Position numbers and translations under genes: made by a program
Shown here: positions 39,690 through 51,179 of the stretch, piece by piece
Numbering within the stretch: the first letter of the stretch is position 1
How the letters are laid out: each line of letters starts with the position of its first letter
Origin: Saururus chinensis
Taxonomy: Eukaryota > Streptophyta > Magnoliopsida > Piperales > Saururaceae
Assembly (NCBI GenBank): GCA_035235625.1
Contig: CP141141.1
Location: 6,252,968-6,316,967 of the forward strand
Reading direction: 5' to 3'
Length of the DNA: 64,000 bases
The notes under the pieces: generated by a model
The model's database searches: none
What the model was told of the DNA's origin: nothing
What the model saw: the letters and a program-made list of their open reading frames with translations, nothing else

Positions 39690-40975
39690 CTCTGTTAGAA
39701 CATATGATGGCATGTGTATTGTAATTGGATGATGTCAATGATCAAAAGTACTATGTCAAAACTTCATGTACGATATTAGTCTTGAAGTCTTATAAAATTA
39801 GTGTTGTGATCAAGTAAGATTTGAGATTAAAGGACTTGAAAAATAGAAGTAGACACATTTTAAAGGTTAGAGGTTAAAGACTACATTGTGTTAGAAGTTT
39901 AAAGCTATGACACACATACTCACATACACAAATCACTTAGATTTAAATAGAAATAATTATTACAAGTAATTTTAGAAGTTATAGGAAAAAGAGGTAAAAT
40001 CTTGAAAATTATTCACAAGGGATTGATTGCACTTGAACACATTGTTTGTAGAGATCAATCTTTTAGAGACTGATTTTCACATTTTAGTCCGAGGCAAAGA
40101 CTAATTGATCGTCTGATCAAAAGATGAATAAATTGAGATCATTCAAACTAAACTAGTGAATGATTTATTGCCTGGTTAAAACGATCAATTAAAAGTTTTA
40201 GTTACCTTGTTTAAGGTTCCGGAATATAGTCATTTCTAACTTGGGTTCCTTTAACCCTAACCAACTTAAGGCTCTATAAAAGGCTTAGACTTGGATGAAT
40301 TTAAAGAGAGGAAATTCTTTATTTGAGAGAAGAAAAAGAGAGACCTTATCTAAAATTTTCCTTGAATCGCAATATATTTTTAAAAGAAATTCTTATAGGT
40401 GAGAGACATTGAAAAAAGTGACACAACCACTTTTTCACACAAAAGAGCTTGAGGAGCAGTAGCATCTTAATTAAGGAGAATTGAAGAATATTCAAGGTGA
40501 ATCAACAATAAAAAATGAATTTTAATTAAGAGGCTAGAAGAATATGAAGACAGAACATTAGGAAAAAACTTTCAAGGGTCTCAACAGAACTTTAAGGCCA
40601 ACGACAAAGGAAGAGGTTTAACAAAGAAATGAGTTTCGTTTGTGTTGGAGTATCTAGAAGCTAGTGGTTGTTCTTAGACTCTTGTAAAAAGATCTTACTT
40701 AATAGTAGTTCATTGATTCAACCTAGAAAAATGTTGTCATTTTTTTACCCTAGTTTGAGTTTTGCATGTTAAAATTTGGTGTGTGATTGTGTGCATGCTT
40801 GTGGTGATTGATTGATAGATTCATGTTATGGTTTGATTAGTATTTCACAATAGTTTCTGCTATATAAATTCATACGCAATAAAAAGACTATATCTCTTAT
40901 TTCTTGTTTGATTGCAAGTATTAGTTGTAGGAGCAGTGTGTTGATCCGAATTAGGGTTTTGTCGAAAACTAAATT
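39690..40975. mobile_element. LTR-like segment inserted in the copia fossil
   Basis: The segment opens TTAGAACATATGATGGCATG, is AT-rich, contains repeated ATTGATC/GATCAAT motifs and lacks coding regions. It resembles the stretches at about 42430-43280 and 43290-44560 in order of short blocks, for example TCACACACACAAAT-like followed by a GAGAGAAAA tract. It is read as a degraded LTR of a copia-type family. Exact borders are uncertain. Confidence 0.45.
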
Positions 40976-42429
40976 CTCATTTTCTTGGTGATGGTCTTTA
41001 ATTGATGATGTGCCAAGTAATGGGTTTACTTCTTAAAGAACAAATCTGATGTACTTGATATCTTTGTGAAATGGAAGACCCATGTAGAAAATAAAACTGC
41101 ATAGAAATTTAAATGTTTGACATCTAATAATGAGGGAGAGTATTGTGGCAAGGAGTTCAAATCCTTTTGTGATAAGAATAGGATTAAGAGACTCCTGACT
41201 ACATCAAGAAAGCTCGAACAAAATGGTATGACATAGCAGATAATCAGGACTATCTTGAAGTGTGCTAGGAGCATGTGGGTTTATTTGGGTTCGAGTGCAA
41301 TTTTGGGCAGATATAGTCAACAAAGAAGTGTACCTGATCAATAGATCCCCATCTTACTCCTTGGAATGTGAAAATCAAGAAAATGCATAAACAAGTAAGG
41401 AGGTGAAATATGATTACTTAACGAGTGTTTTGATGTCCAACATATGTGCATGTTGAACTAGAAAATAAGGGGAAGGTTAATATCAATTCTTTCAAGTGTT
41501 ACCTCATAGGCTATGAAAGAATATGCATGAACAAGTAAGGAGGTGAAATATGTTTATTTAACTAGTGTTTTGATGTCTAACATATATGCATGTTGAACTA
41601 GAAAATAAGGGGAAGCTTAATGTCAATTCTTCCAAGTGTTACCTTATAGGCTATGAGGGTGATAGCTATGGTTATAGGCTCTAAGATCCTGCATAGAAAA
41701 AGGTGGTGCAAAACATTATTGTTGTTTTTAATAAGATAAGAGTTATATCAAGACAAGCAAGTCCTACAAAAGGAGAAAGGAGATTGCATAAGAATTTGTA
41801 GAACTTAAAGAAATTGATGCAAGTAGTTCAACTTTTTAAGATCACAATGAGGAAACTCAGGTTTTCGATGATGATTCTTCTCAAGATGACACTCATGTTT
41901 TAGATGAAGAGAATTAGGCATTTACCTCCTCTGCTTCTCAAACAGCGCTTCAGACACCTCTTAGATAGACATCTAACAGATAGCGTAAGCAGAAAACATC
42001 ATGGTCTCCTAGCATTAATTATTTGTTGTTAGTACATAACGGTGAGTCTAAAAGTTATGAAGAGGCAATCCAAGTGAGCACTAATCTTGAGTGAGAGCAT
42101 GTCATAGATGATTAGATGGAGTCATTGAACTCAAATGAAACTTGAAAATTAGTTGAGTTGCCTAAGGGAAAGAATGTTAAACATATGAGTATATGTTTTG
42201 TAATTGACTTGATTTCATTAAACAAAACTATGCCCAAAGGGTGTATTTTTTAAGTCTAAGGAATGTGATAAAGATTAATAATGTAATCAAAATTAAATTC
42301 GGAATTGATAGACTTGAGAAAGAGGAGCTAACTATTTCTGATTTTAAAGGTGAAAGACTTAATAAAGTAATAAGCATCAAAGGTAAATTTTACAGACACT
42401 CGTATGCACTAACATTTATATTTATATTA

Positions 42430-44560
42430 GAAAACCTTTAAGATGTATTTTTTAAGAGTTTTGGACAAAAAGGGCAAAAGTTACAATTACTATTCAAAAG
42501 CGATCAATCATCCCTAAGAATAGATTGATCGATGTTGAATGATTTTTGGGATCTTTTAACAGTAGACCTATCAATCATATTTTGTGAGAAAAGATCAATT
42601 GGCTATCTAATTTGTCTATCACAATAACTTGAACGATTTATCATTGGTTTAATAGATTGATCAGTGTTTGACAAACGGATTCCAATAACTTTATTAATAG
42701 ATTATTTGCATAAAGGATTAATCAATTGAGTGTCTGAATTTAAACATAACAAGATATAAATTACCTCGTGGAACAATCGATCAATATGTGACTAGTTGTT
42801 TAGTTCAAGGTAATCTAAAATGAGTTTCTTTCCAAGTAGGAGACTAAAACCTTAGCCAACTTGAGAGACTATTTAAGGGTTCTATTGTGACGAATTGAAG
42901 AAAGGGGAAACAAATTTTATAGAGGAAAAAGTGAGCTTTATACCTAAAGTTCTTCCCTAATTCACCTTGCACAATTGAGAGAAAATTTATGAGAGGTGAT
43001 TGTTTTATTTCATAAACTCTTTATAAAATAAAGTTGAGTGATTGAACACATCACAAAAACAACACAAAGTTGTTTAGGTGGCTGATTCACAAAGAGACTT
43101 TGAAGAGGCTTCAACAACACAATTAAAGATGGTTTTGATTATAAGAGTACTTTGGAGAAGACAAAGATCATACTTAAAGGAAAAAGCATCAAGCAGGATA
43201 CTTGGGAGCCAAAAATTCATCTAGAGAATGGACTTCTACTTTGGGTAAAGGTTGGTAGTATTGAGTATTGTAAGCTCTTATTGTAGGAATATATGAGTTA
43301 TATGTCTAATATATTAGCTTATTTCTTTGTCAAAATTATGTCAAGAAACTATTTGTATGTATTAAAATCTAATTTGAGGTTGTTGTGGCCGAGTCAGATT
43401 TTAAATTAACAAACTTAAAAATATGAGCATACATGTTCTTATTGATCAAGGTATAAGATTGAAGATTGTTGAAGGGTTTTAAAGCTTATTTATGTCACAT
43501 TCACACACAAAATTACTTGGTGAAGTTTCATAAGTAAGTTTAGTGGTTTAAGAAGTATTTAGGGTAAAAAGGGGGGAAAGCTAAAAAGACAGGCAAAACG
43601 ATCTATCACTACAAATACTAAAGAGAAGAACGATTAATTGCCTCGTTAATTCAACCCAGTGTAAAACAAAGTCGAGAGTTATCGATTAATCATTTACAGT
43701 ATCGTGCACATTAAAAACAACATCTAATCGATCACTATTTGAAACAATTAATCGTTTTAAGGACTAGTTACCCTAATTAAGACATTATGATTTTAATTTT
43801 ATTCTTTATTAAGTACAAGTCTTAAACAGACTTAATAAGCTATATAAGGGTTATGAAATCACTAAATTTTATAGAGAAAAACATAAAGGAGAAAAAAGGT
43901 AGAGGGTTTACACCTTTGCTTATTTTTTTTGAAAGAATAATTAAATTGAACTTTGAATTGAAGATCTATGGGGAAGTATAGATGACAATCTACAACTAAA
44001 GTAGCTTATACACATAATTTGAAGAGGAGTTAATATGTCTTGAATGGAAGATTGAAGATTTTTACGAGTCTAAAGTCAAGACAACAAGAGGTATTTGTTG
44101 AGTACTACAAGCAGACAAAGATAAGGCAATGAGTAGAAAATTTCAAATGGTTGGAGAAGACTTAAATGTCAGCAATAACAATCTAAATAAGTGGAGCTTG
44201 TGTTAGATTCTAAACAAGGTTGATGACTTGTTTCTGTCAATTTAAACTCTTGGTTTCTAGTGCATTGATTTAGTTCATTTAGAACTATCATGACTTTTTA
44301 GCCTAGTTGGGCTTTCCATGTGAATTATTGTGTTCATGTGTGAATTGAATAATGGTGATTGCATGTTGATTGATTGATATATCATGAGTGAGATTGAGAG
44401 AATTTTGGTTTTAATTTCACTTAAAAAATTATGCGCAAAAGAGGCCAGAAATCTTAATTATTGTCTGTTGAAAGTAAGAGTTTTAAGAGCAATCTAGTAA
44501 TCCACAAGGATGGATATTAAGCTCTCACTTATTCTATAGTGCATTGATATAGCGACAGGG
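42430..44560. mobile_element. Two degraded LTR-like segments in tandem
   Basis: Stretches 42430-43280 and 43290-44560 share block order with 39690-40975: ATTGATC-rich left part, a short GGCTATATAAGGGTT-like promoter region (about 43835), and a right part with GAAGACT and CTTGTTTCT-like blocks. No coding sequence is present. These are fossils of one LTR family; borders are not resolved. Confidence 0.4.
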
Positions 44561-44939
44561 ACTAGTTGGTAGTGATTTTTTTCCTATTTGGGTTTCCATG
44601 TAAAAATAGGTGTGTTCTTTGTGTAGATCATCGATACTTGTTAGTTTGCATTTGTAGTTGATTTCGCTTGATAGTTTACACTACTCCAGGCCAATATTAC
44701 AGTCATTTGTCTTTCTAAGGTATTTGGGCTAAAGGCACAGTGGTGATCCTCTAAAAGTTGAAGGATATTAAACTCACAATTGGTAGTTTAAGGTTTTTAT
44801 GATCATGTGATATTTTGTGCTCTCAAAATTGTATGCTTTCTTATTAATTTAGTTTATGTTAGAAGTAGTTTTTCTTGTGATAGAACCTCTCTTGTTTGGT
44901 ACTTGTTGGTTTGTAACTTCCTCTTGATTTAATGTGTCT

Positions 44940-45513
44940 AATCTTAATATCAATATAGTTGAGCACAATGATTTTGGTAACCTCATGAATAGACCTCGTT
45001 TGATTAATGGTCAAAATTTTTCATATTGGAAAAATTAGATGAGAGCCTTTGTTCAAGCTCTTGATGATAATACTTGGAAGGCTATGATTAAAGGCTAGAA
45101 TCCCCCTTTAACCAAAGACAAAGATGAGGATTAAATTCATAAACTGGATTGTGATTGGGATGAATCTAATTGAAAGTTAGTAAATTACGGCAATAAAGCC
45201 TTGAATGTTCTTTTAAATGTTGTAAGAAAAAGTCAGCACATATTTATTTCTACTTGTACTTCGTCTAAGTTTGCTTGGGATAGATTGGTTAAATACAATG
45301 AGGGAACAAATGCAGAAAAAATTTCTAGGCTTTAGATGCTTACATGAGAGTTTGCGAATATAATGATGGGTGAGAATGCAACCATAGTTGAATACTATGC
45401 CAAGATCTCAGGAATAGTTAACACTTGTCACTAATTAGGTGAGCCAATTGTTGACCATCTAGTGCTAAGGAAGATACTTAGGTCATTGTCTTCTCAATTC
45501 AAAATCAAGGTAA
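44940..45513 (+). mobile_element. Ty1/copia gag fossil, cut by a CACTA end
   Basis: The region encodes gag-type pieces of copia elements: a start like LMNRPRLINGQNFSYWK, then MRAFVQALDDNTWKAM. It stops at 45513, where CACTACAACAAAAAAG begins. It is a broken remnant, separate in sequence from the copia fossil at 36400-42200. Confidence 0.65.
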
Positions 45514-45995
45514 CACTACAACAAAAAAGACTATTAGCAACGTTTTAAAGTGACACTAATATTCATAAAAGTGTCGCTAATACGTATTTAGTGACGCATA
45601 AAAAGTGGCGCTATAAGCATCGATAAAAGTCTCATCCAAATTGATATCTTATGACGTATATAAGTTATAACTATTATTAGCGACTCTTTTTTGCATCGCA
45701 AATATATACTTGTGACGTTTTCATTTCTGTCGTAAATATCATATTAGTGACGATCAATAAATGTTGCTAATATCTTAATATATAGCTACATTTAATAAAT
45801 GTTGCTAACAATATAGTATTTAGCGACATTTTTTTTGTAAAACATCATTCATACTAAAAAATTCAGTAAACGTATAAAGTGTCACTAATTATATAATATT
45901 AGTGATGCTTTAATAAAGTATTGCTAATAAAAAAATCCTTATTAGCAATGCTTCATTAAAACTTTGCTAAAAACATATAATTTAAAATTTTGAAA
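45514..45995. mobile_element. CACTA transposon, one terminal region, inserted in a copia fossil
   Basis: It starts with CACTACAACAAAAAAGACTA at 45514, followed by many ATTAGCGACGYTT and TGTCGCTAAT-type subterminal repeats to about 45980. The opposite terminus (TTGTAGTG) was not found downstream, so the element is either incomplete or its far end has decayed. The adjoining GC-rich block (46000-46345) may be internal to it. Confidence 0.65.
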
Positions 45996-45999
45996 ATTC

Positions 46000-46345
46000 C
46001 TCAAGTGGGTGGAGGGTAGCGGGATGAGGCGTTTGGCCACCCGGAGCCCCTCCTCCGGTTGGCAGTAGAGTTATGGGGGGAGCAGGAGGGGCGCTAAACT
46101 CCATGGGAGGAGGAGTCCAAGGAGGAGTCCGCTGCCCCACCTCTCCTCCTCCAGCCAGCAGCAGGGGAGAGGTACCGAACTTTGCCACCCTTCCTCCAGT
46201 CGGCATTAGGGGTAGCAAGGGAGGGGTGCCAAACTCCGGCGCTCCTCTCCTCCTCATCCAGTTTGTAGTAGGGGTGATTGGGGTGGTGTAAAGGGTGTGG
46301 GAGAAATTTTGGCTGCAATTCCCCCCCCCCCCCCCCCCCCCCCCC
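46000..46345. other. GC-rich patch ending in a 25-base C run
   Basis: Gly/Pro-rich frames on both strands come from composition and are not credible proteins. The C homopolymer at about 46321-46345 ends abruptly at AAGGACTATTTGAG. The block may be CACTA internal sequence or an independent low-complexity insertion. Confidence 0.5.
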
Positions 46346-46489
46346 AAGGACTATTTGAGACTCTTAAAATAAATTGTTACAAATATATCATTTTATTTGC
46401 AATGTTTATTATAAACATCACAAATAACCATTTTTGTGACATTTATTATATATTATTTAATATATAAATGGCATGTATTATATATTATT

Positions 46490-47690
46490 TAATATATAAT
46501 TACATTATCCATATAACAAGCAAAAAAAAATTATTTTGTCTTGTATGCGTAAGCCGAGCTTTAACAACCTTCAAATCAAGATCTTATAGTGCAAGAGGGC
46601 ATGCAACTTGCCTACCCCCTGAGTTATATGTGATGTCAGATCAAAATCCAATGTCTTACATAGCCGAGGCTCACGCTAATGATAGCCGGGGCTCACGCTA
46701 ATGCATGTGACCCCATCTCACACAAACCAAACTAAAGATATTAATTTAATTTTTTACAAAGATGAAACTTTTACCTTTGGAATTATGATATCATCATCAA
46801 ACATTTGCATTGAAGGCTTAAATTGTGATTTTAATCCAAGCAATTTACATTGGTCTCCAACTCGTGGCCACATTTTCTCATTAACTTGGCTATTAATTAA
46901 CCTTTGACATTCAACTTTCAATTGTGGTAACCAAGCCTCACTTGATGCTCTTAACTAAATTTTCATACAAAGTTCTACATGCTTTTATTAAGCCTTGCCC
47001 ATTTCCAAAGCCAAAGTTCTATTATAGTCATTTAATAGTTAACTTGATTAGAATAATATTTGTGAATATGATGTTCCTCTCTTGTTTGTAGCATTTTCAA
47101 GCATCTACTCCCTTCCCTCATTCATCATTTTTTTGTGACCTTGGACTCTAATCGTTAAATTGAGACTGTTTTGTCTTATCAATAGCCTCAACTTGCTCAC
47201 ATACTTCCATAAGAATCATCTTACTCCCCATATAATAATATATTCAATCTATGTATTATATTTATCTTATACATTGCAAATGATAAGTGTATTTGTGAAG
47301 TATATGGTTATGCGTCACAAATAACATTATTTGCGATGTATAACCATATACGTCGTAAATAATTATAAATTTTATTATTATATTTTATTTAATATATTTT
47401 ATGTGAATCAACTAATATATTATTTAATATATAAATATAATATATAATTACAAAAAAATAAATTGAATTCTTTAATCTCATTTGTGTGAGCCCGGGCTTT
47501 GAGAGCTGTCAGATTTCAATCTAACGGTGCAAGGGGGCATGCAACATGCCTACCCTATGAGTTATGTGTGTTGTCTAATCAAAATATGGCGGCCTACATA
47601 ACTTGGACTTATGCTGATGGACGGAAACAAATTCTCACACAAATAGGACTGAATATATTGATTTAAATTTTTTGAAATTTGATGGCCCAC
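46490..47690. repeat. Diverged direct repeat pair, about 280 bp each, in an unidentified mobile element
   Basis: The blocks at about 46490-46775 and 47430-47680 share TTTAATATATAAT..., then GTGCAAGRGGGCATGCAAC, then CCTACCCYNTGAGTTAT and a Cys/Ser-poor AT-rich tail. Between them (46780-47240) the minus strand shows a decayed frame (LTTIES, then CQRLINSQVNEKMWPRV-like) that I do not recognise. Around 46380-46460 and 47260-47370 the motifs TTTGCAATG and ATTTGCGATGTATAACC with TACGTCGTAAAT recall subterminal repeats of DNA transposons. The whole is probably a decayed DNA element; family unresolved. Confidence 0.45.
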
Positions 47691-47699
47691 AAAGCGAGG

Positions 47700-49130
47700 G
47701 TGTGAGCCCAATCTCACACATACGGGACTACATTTTTAGATCCATTTTATCTGTACATTGTTCTTCTACAACATGCACCTACATACATAATTACAGCTCA
47801 ATTAAATTCATGTATCATTACTGGCTACTTTTCAATTCAAAAATGCCACAACGTTAGTTATTACCTTTTCCCCCGCTGGCTTATTCAAAGAAATTGGCTC
47901 CATACCATCTACCATGTCAGCTCCTTGATGTTTATGGAAAATCTATCAACTCTACTTTCAATCTTTCTAATGGCAAATAGAATATCCGGCAAACTATTTT
48001 TAAAACCCTCATCCCCCACCTTATTTTCCCCTTTCCTATCCTCCTCCCTATAGGAAACGTCAACATGTGGTTTGTAAACCACAAGGAGACTCCCCATCCA
48101 CTTTGTATTTATCCAAAATCTCCTCTGCCTCTTCCTCTATAGAATCCTCCACCCCTACCTCTCCCGAAAGATGTGGTGAGATTCGTCGTTGATGAAAAGG
48201 TCACTCTCTCACCACTCAGGACTTCAAATTTGCAGCTTCACGAATTTGCAGCTTCACGAATTGGTTCCATGAAATCTACATCCTTTGTGTCCACCTTTAT
48301 ACCCTTGAGCACATTCACATACACATAAATACATATTGCAATGTTAATGTACCATACGTGCTAAGAGCATAGTTTAATGTATACTAAAAAAAGTTAGTAT
48401 ATACCTTCCCACTAAAAATTACCTCTTGAATCTAATCAAATTTGGGTTTTTTATGAGATGCCCACCAGCATATAAGAGGAATCATGGTCCTCATCTAACT
48501 TGTATGTGTCCCCCAACAATTAAATCTTCTCCATTGCCTATACCTGAAACATAAAAGTCTTCATCAATTAAGTACTAATATAATTTAACAAATAAAACAA
48601 ATAAGTAAAAGTTCTCTTCACTGCATGAATGAAATCATACACTTTGTAGCATTACTTTTTTTCCAACCTGACTAACATGAGGGGGTAAAATCACTCACAA
48701 ATAAGAGTTAGAAATATCTAATTTTTTTATTTTTAAAAATCTCACTTAGCATTTATGTCCCCATAAATAAGCATCACCATGATTACTTAGTTCTTCATTG
48801 CATATTTGGTATAAAAAACTGGGAGTATGAAAAGAACAATATTTTAAAATAAGAATTTATGTAGGCTTGCTTACATTTAAGAATTTCCCCCCTACATCAA
48901 GAGCAAGAAGGTGGTTATTTGCTCAACTATAGACTTGCTTTGCTTCTCAGCCATTATTCTCCTCTTATCTATTTGTTTGTAACTTCTATATAGGCTTAAT
49001 AGGGGAAGTAAAATACATACTTATGTTAAGTTGAAGAAAAGGAGTTTGTATATGAAAAGATTTCACACGAAATCAAAAGTGGACATATATTGAGTGCTAA
49101 TCAAAAATAGTAAAACTGCAATCAAAGTGC
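47700..49130. other. Anonymous stretch
   Basis: A minus-strand frame at 47909-48097 (YREEDRKGENKVGDEGF) is unrecognised and not supported by start context or neighbours. A 19-base duplicate (GAATTTGCAGCTTCACGAAT-like) lies at about 48225-48260. Nothing else is identifiable. Confidence 0.35.
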
Positions 49131-49135
49131 AATTT

Positions 49136-49489
49136 CCCTTTAGGTTGCGCAAAACATCTCAAGATGCTTTAAGGGACCTACGTTATTTATTTTCAACATG
49201 AATTTAATGGCCAATTTAGAATTTTTTATTTGATCTATGTTGATTATCTTTTGCATTACATGGTATGAAAAATCTCAAACCCATTACCGTTTTAAACAGA
49301 ATCAACAAAATCGAAAAACAAACTCAAATAAAAAATTCTAAATTGGCCGTCAAGTTCATGTTGAAAATAATCAACGTAGGTCCCTTAAAACACATTGACA
49401 TGTTTCACACAACCTAAAGGGAAAATCTCAAACCCATTACCGTTTTAAACAGAATCAACAAAATCGAAAAACAAACTCAAATAAAAAAT
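49136..49489. repeat. Foldback (98-bp arms) plus exact 68-bp direct duplication
   Basis: The left arm, 49136-49233 (starting CCCTTTAGGTTGCGCAAAAC), pairs with the right arm, 49324-49421 (ending ACACAACCTAAAGGG), around a 90-bp spacer at good but imperfect identity. The spacer's 3' part and the first bases of the right arm (49269-49336, starting AAAATCTCAAACCCATTACC) are repeated exactly over 68 bp just outside the right arm (49422-49489). The arms look like terminal inverted repeats of a small DNA element; the exact duplicate looks recent. Confidence 0.75.
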
Positions 49490-51176
49490 ATAGCTCCCTT
49501 CTATATAGGCTTGACTAGCAACATGAAACAGCAAAATTTAGTTTAAGTTTTAAAAATATGTATCAGGCACATACAATCTAAAGCACACGCTTCTCAGTAC
49601 TCACGTGGCAATTTGAAGGTTGAAGGGGACGAAGCGAGAAGCCGATACTATCTTGAAGGTTGAAGCTTTCATTGACAAAGGGGAAAGAAGAGGGGTGTGG
49701 GGAGATTATAGCATTTGAGGGTATTAATATTAATTTTAGTCACACGCTTCTCAGTACTCACTCACGTGGGTAAGTTTAATTTGATAAATACAAAAAACTT
49801 ACTCACATTTTGGTTATATTACCAAATTTGGTCATTCCCACTATCCAAGTTTACTCCCACTTAACACGCGCGAGTCATCAAATCCTCAGGATGCACATTA
49901 AGAGTACCACTTACGTTAACAATTATCATCATATGCCCCGTCGATTCTTATGATCGACAGCCCACAGTGCATGTTAGCAAAAGTGAGAGTACCGCTTAAG
50001 AAGTTAAGATCGAGTAACTCCCAAAGGGTATACTGCACCTTCACATCCTATGGTTTAGGGCCACGCACTGTTGCGAACAAAGATTCCTCCAGGTAGCATT
50101 TTCAAACATATTTTTCTTGTTTTGAGAATCTCTCTTCCCTGCCTCACCTCATACTTTCTGGCACCCTTTTTTGGGGCACATACAATCTAATGCACACCTA
50201 CAAACTCAGAATGTGGCACGAAAGCCAGACGCAGACGACGTGAGGGCCTATTCATCACCCACTGTCCAATAACCATTGGCCAAGTCGGTGATTGTCATTT
50301 TTGTTCAATGGTCTTCCGAGAGACAACAAAAAGTGACTTTTTTTAGGCGCCTGACTTAGCTGTGTTCGAAATGAAAAGGAAGGCTGAAGAAGGATCTACG
50401 AGTCCAAACTTTTCAACTATGGTTCTCACTCAGTGGCTCATTGTCAATGAATGTCAAGATTCAACAAATAATAAGCTTCGAGTGGTAGCTAGTACTCGCG
50501 TAAACCGAGGGAAAAGTTGGGAGTGAATCACATAAGCGTTGATAATTTATTGTTCAAGATAGCATATCTTCAAAAATAGTAAAACTAAATGAAATGTTTC
50601 AATCTAAAAAGAGTACTACAACCAATTCCAATAACATTAAACATATTTCGATGTGCCCAACTGCAATGAATGAGTTTAAGATCAGCCCCCCGTTCTAGGT
50701 AGGCGCATGTCATAAAAGACTAATAAGAGGGTCATTGCATGTGGGCATCTTCCCAACAATATTGGCGATGGTAATGAATGAAGGACATGTTGAGCACTCA
50801 AGCAGAAAGTTTCAGCATACAACGTAATTTGAATCTCAGAAAAAAGGATCCATACTTGAGATCACTGCATGGCTGCAAAAGCAATGCCAATGCATGGTAT
50901 CGGAAATCGGAAGCATTGCTTATGTAGTAAAACCCAACAATTTGCTTACTCTACTGGTTTTTATTGAGCATAACCAAAAAGGTTATAATGTACAGTAAGA
51001 TTCCAACAATGACTACTGGTTGTTATTGAGCATCAATATTAGCTGGAAAGAAGACGAGCACGTAAATAACATCCATTCATGAGAGAGAGTGGGGAAGAAT
51101 GCAAATAAAATTGCATCTGTTATTTATATAGACTGAACTCAGGAGGATTGAAAATGAAGCAGGTCAAACTACATGA
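49490..51176. other. Anonymous stretch with short duplications
   Basis: CACACGCTTCTCAGTACTCA occurs at 49584 and 49741, and GCACATACAATCTAA at about 49567 and 50178. No gene, RNA gene or complete mobile element is recognised. Confidence 0.4.
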
Positions 51177-51179
51177 CCC

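Larger units (their letters stand above)
36400..42200 (+). mobile_element. Ty1/copia-type LTR retroelement fossil with nested insertions
   Basis: The left part (about 36400-37092) looks like an LTR with a TATA-like CTTATAAAAGC at 36894 and an end at ...CCTAACA. It is followed by TGGTAACTAAGG, a decayed form of the methionine-tRNA primer site TGGTATCAGAGC. Gag-like sequence starts near 37122 and continues at 39025-39468 (GMP-like segment with LVKKLIELKMGEDESF), a form typical of copia gag (UBN2). Integrase-like sequence (HTDVWGP) appears near 39650 and again after 41030, and a short reverse-transcriptase-like start near 42110. Two other elements sit inside it (37296-39034 and about 39690-40975). 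It is clearly broken in many places and old; no intact gene remains. Confidence 0.75.

Noticed and set aside
46073-46347. Gly/Pro-rich frames next to the C run
   Set aside because: Low-complexity GC-rich DNA; no credible protein.
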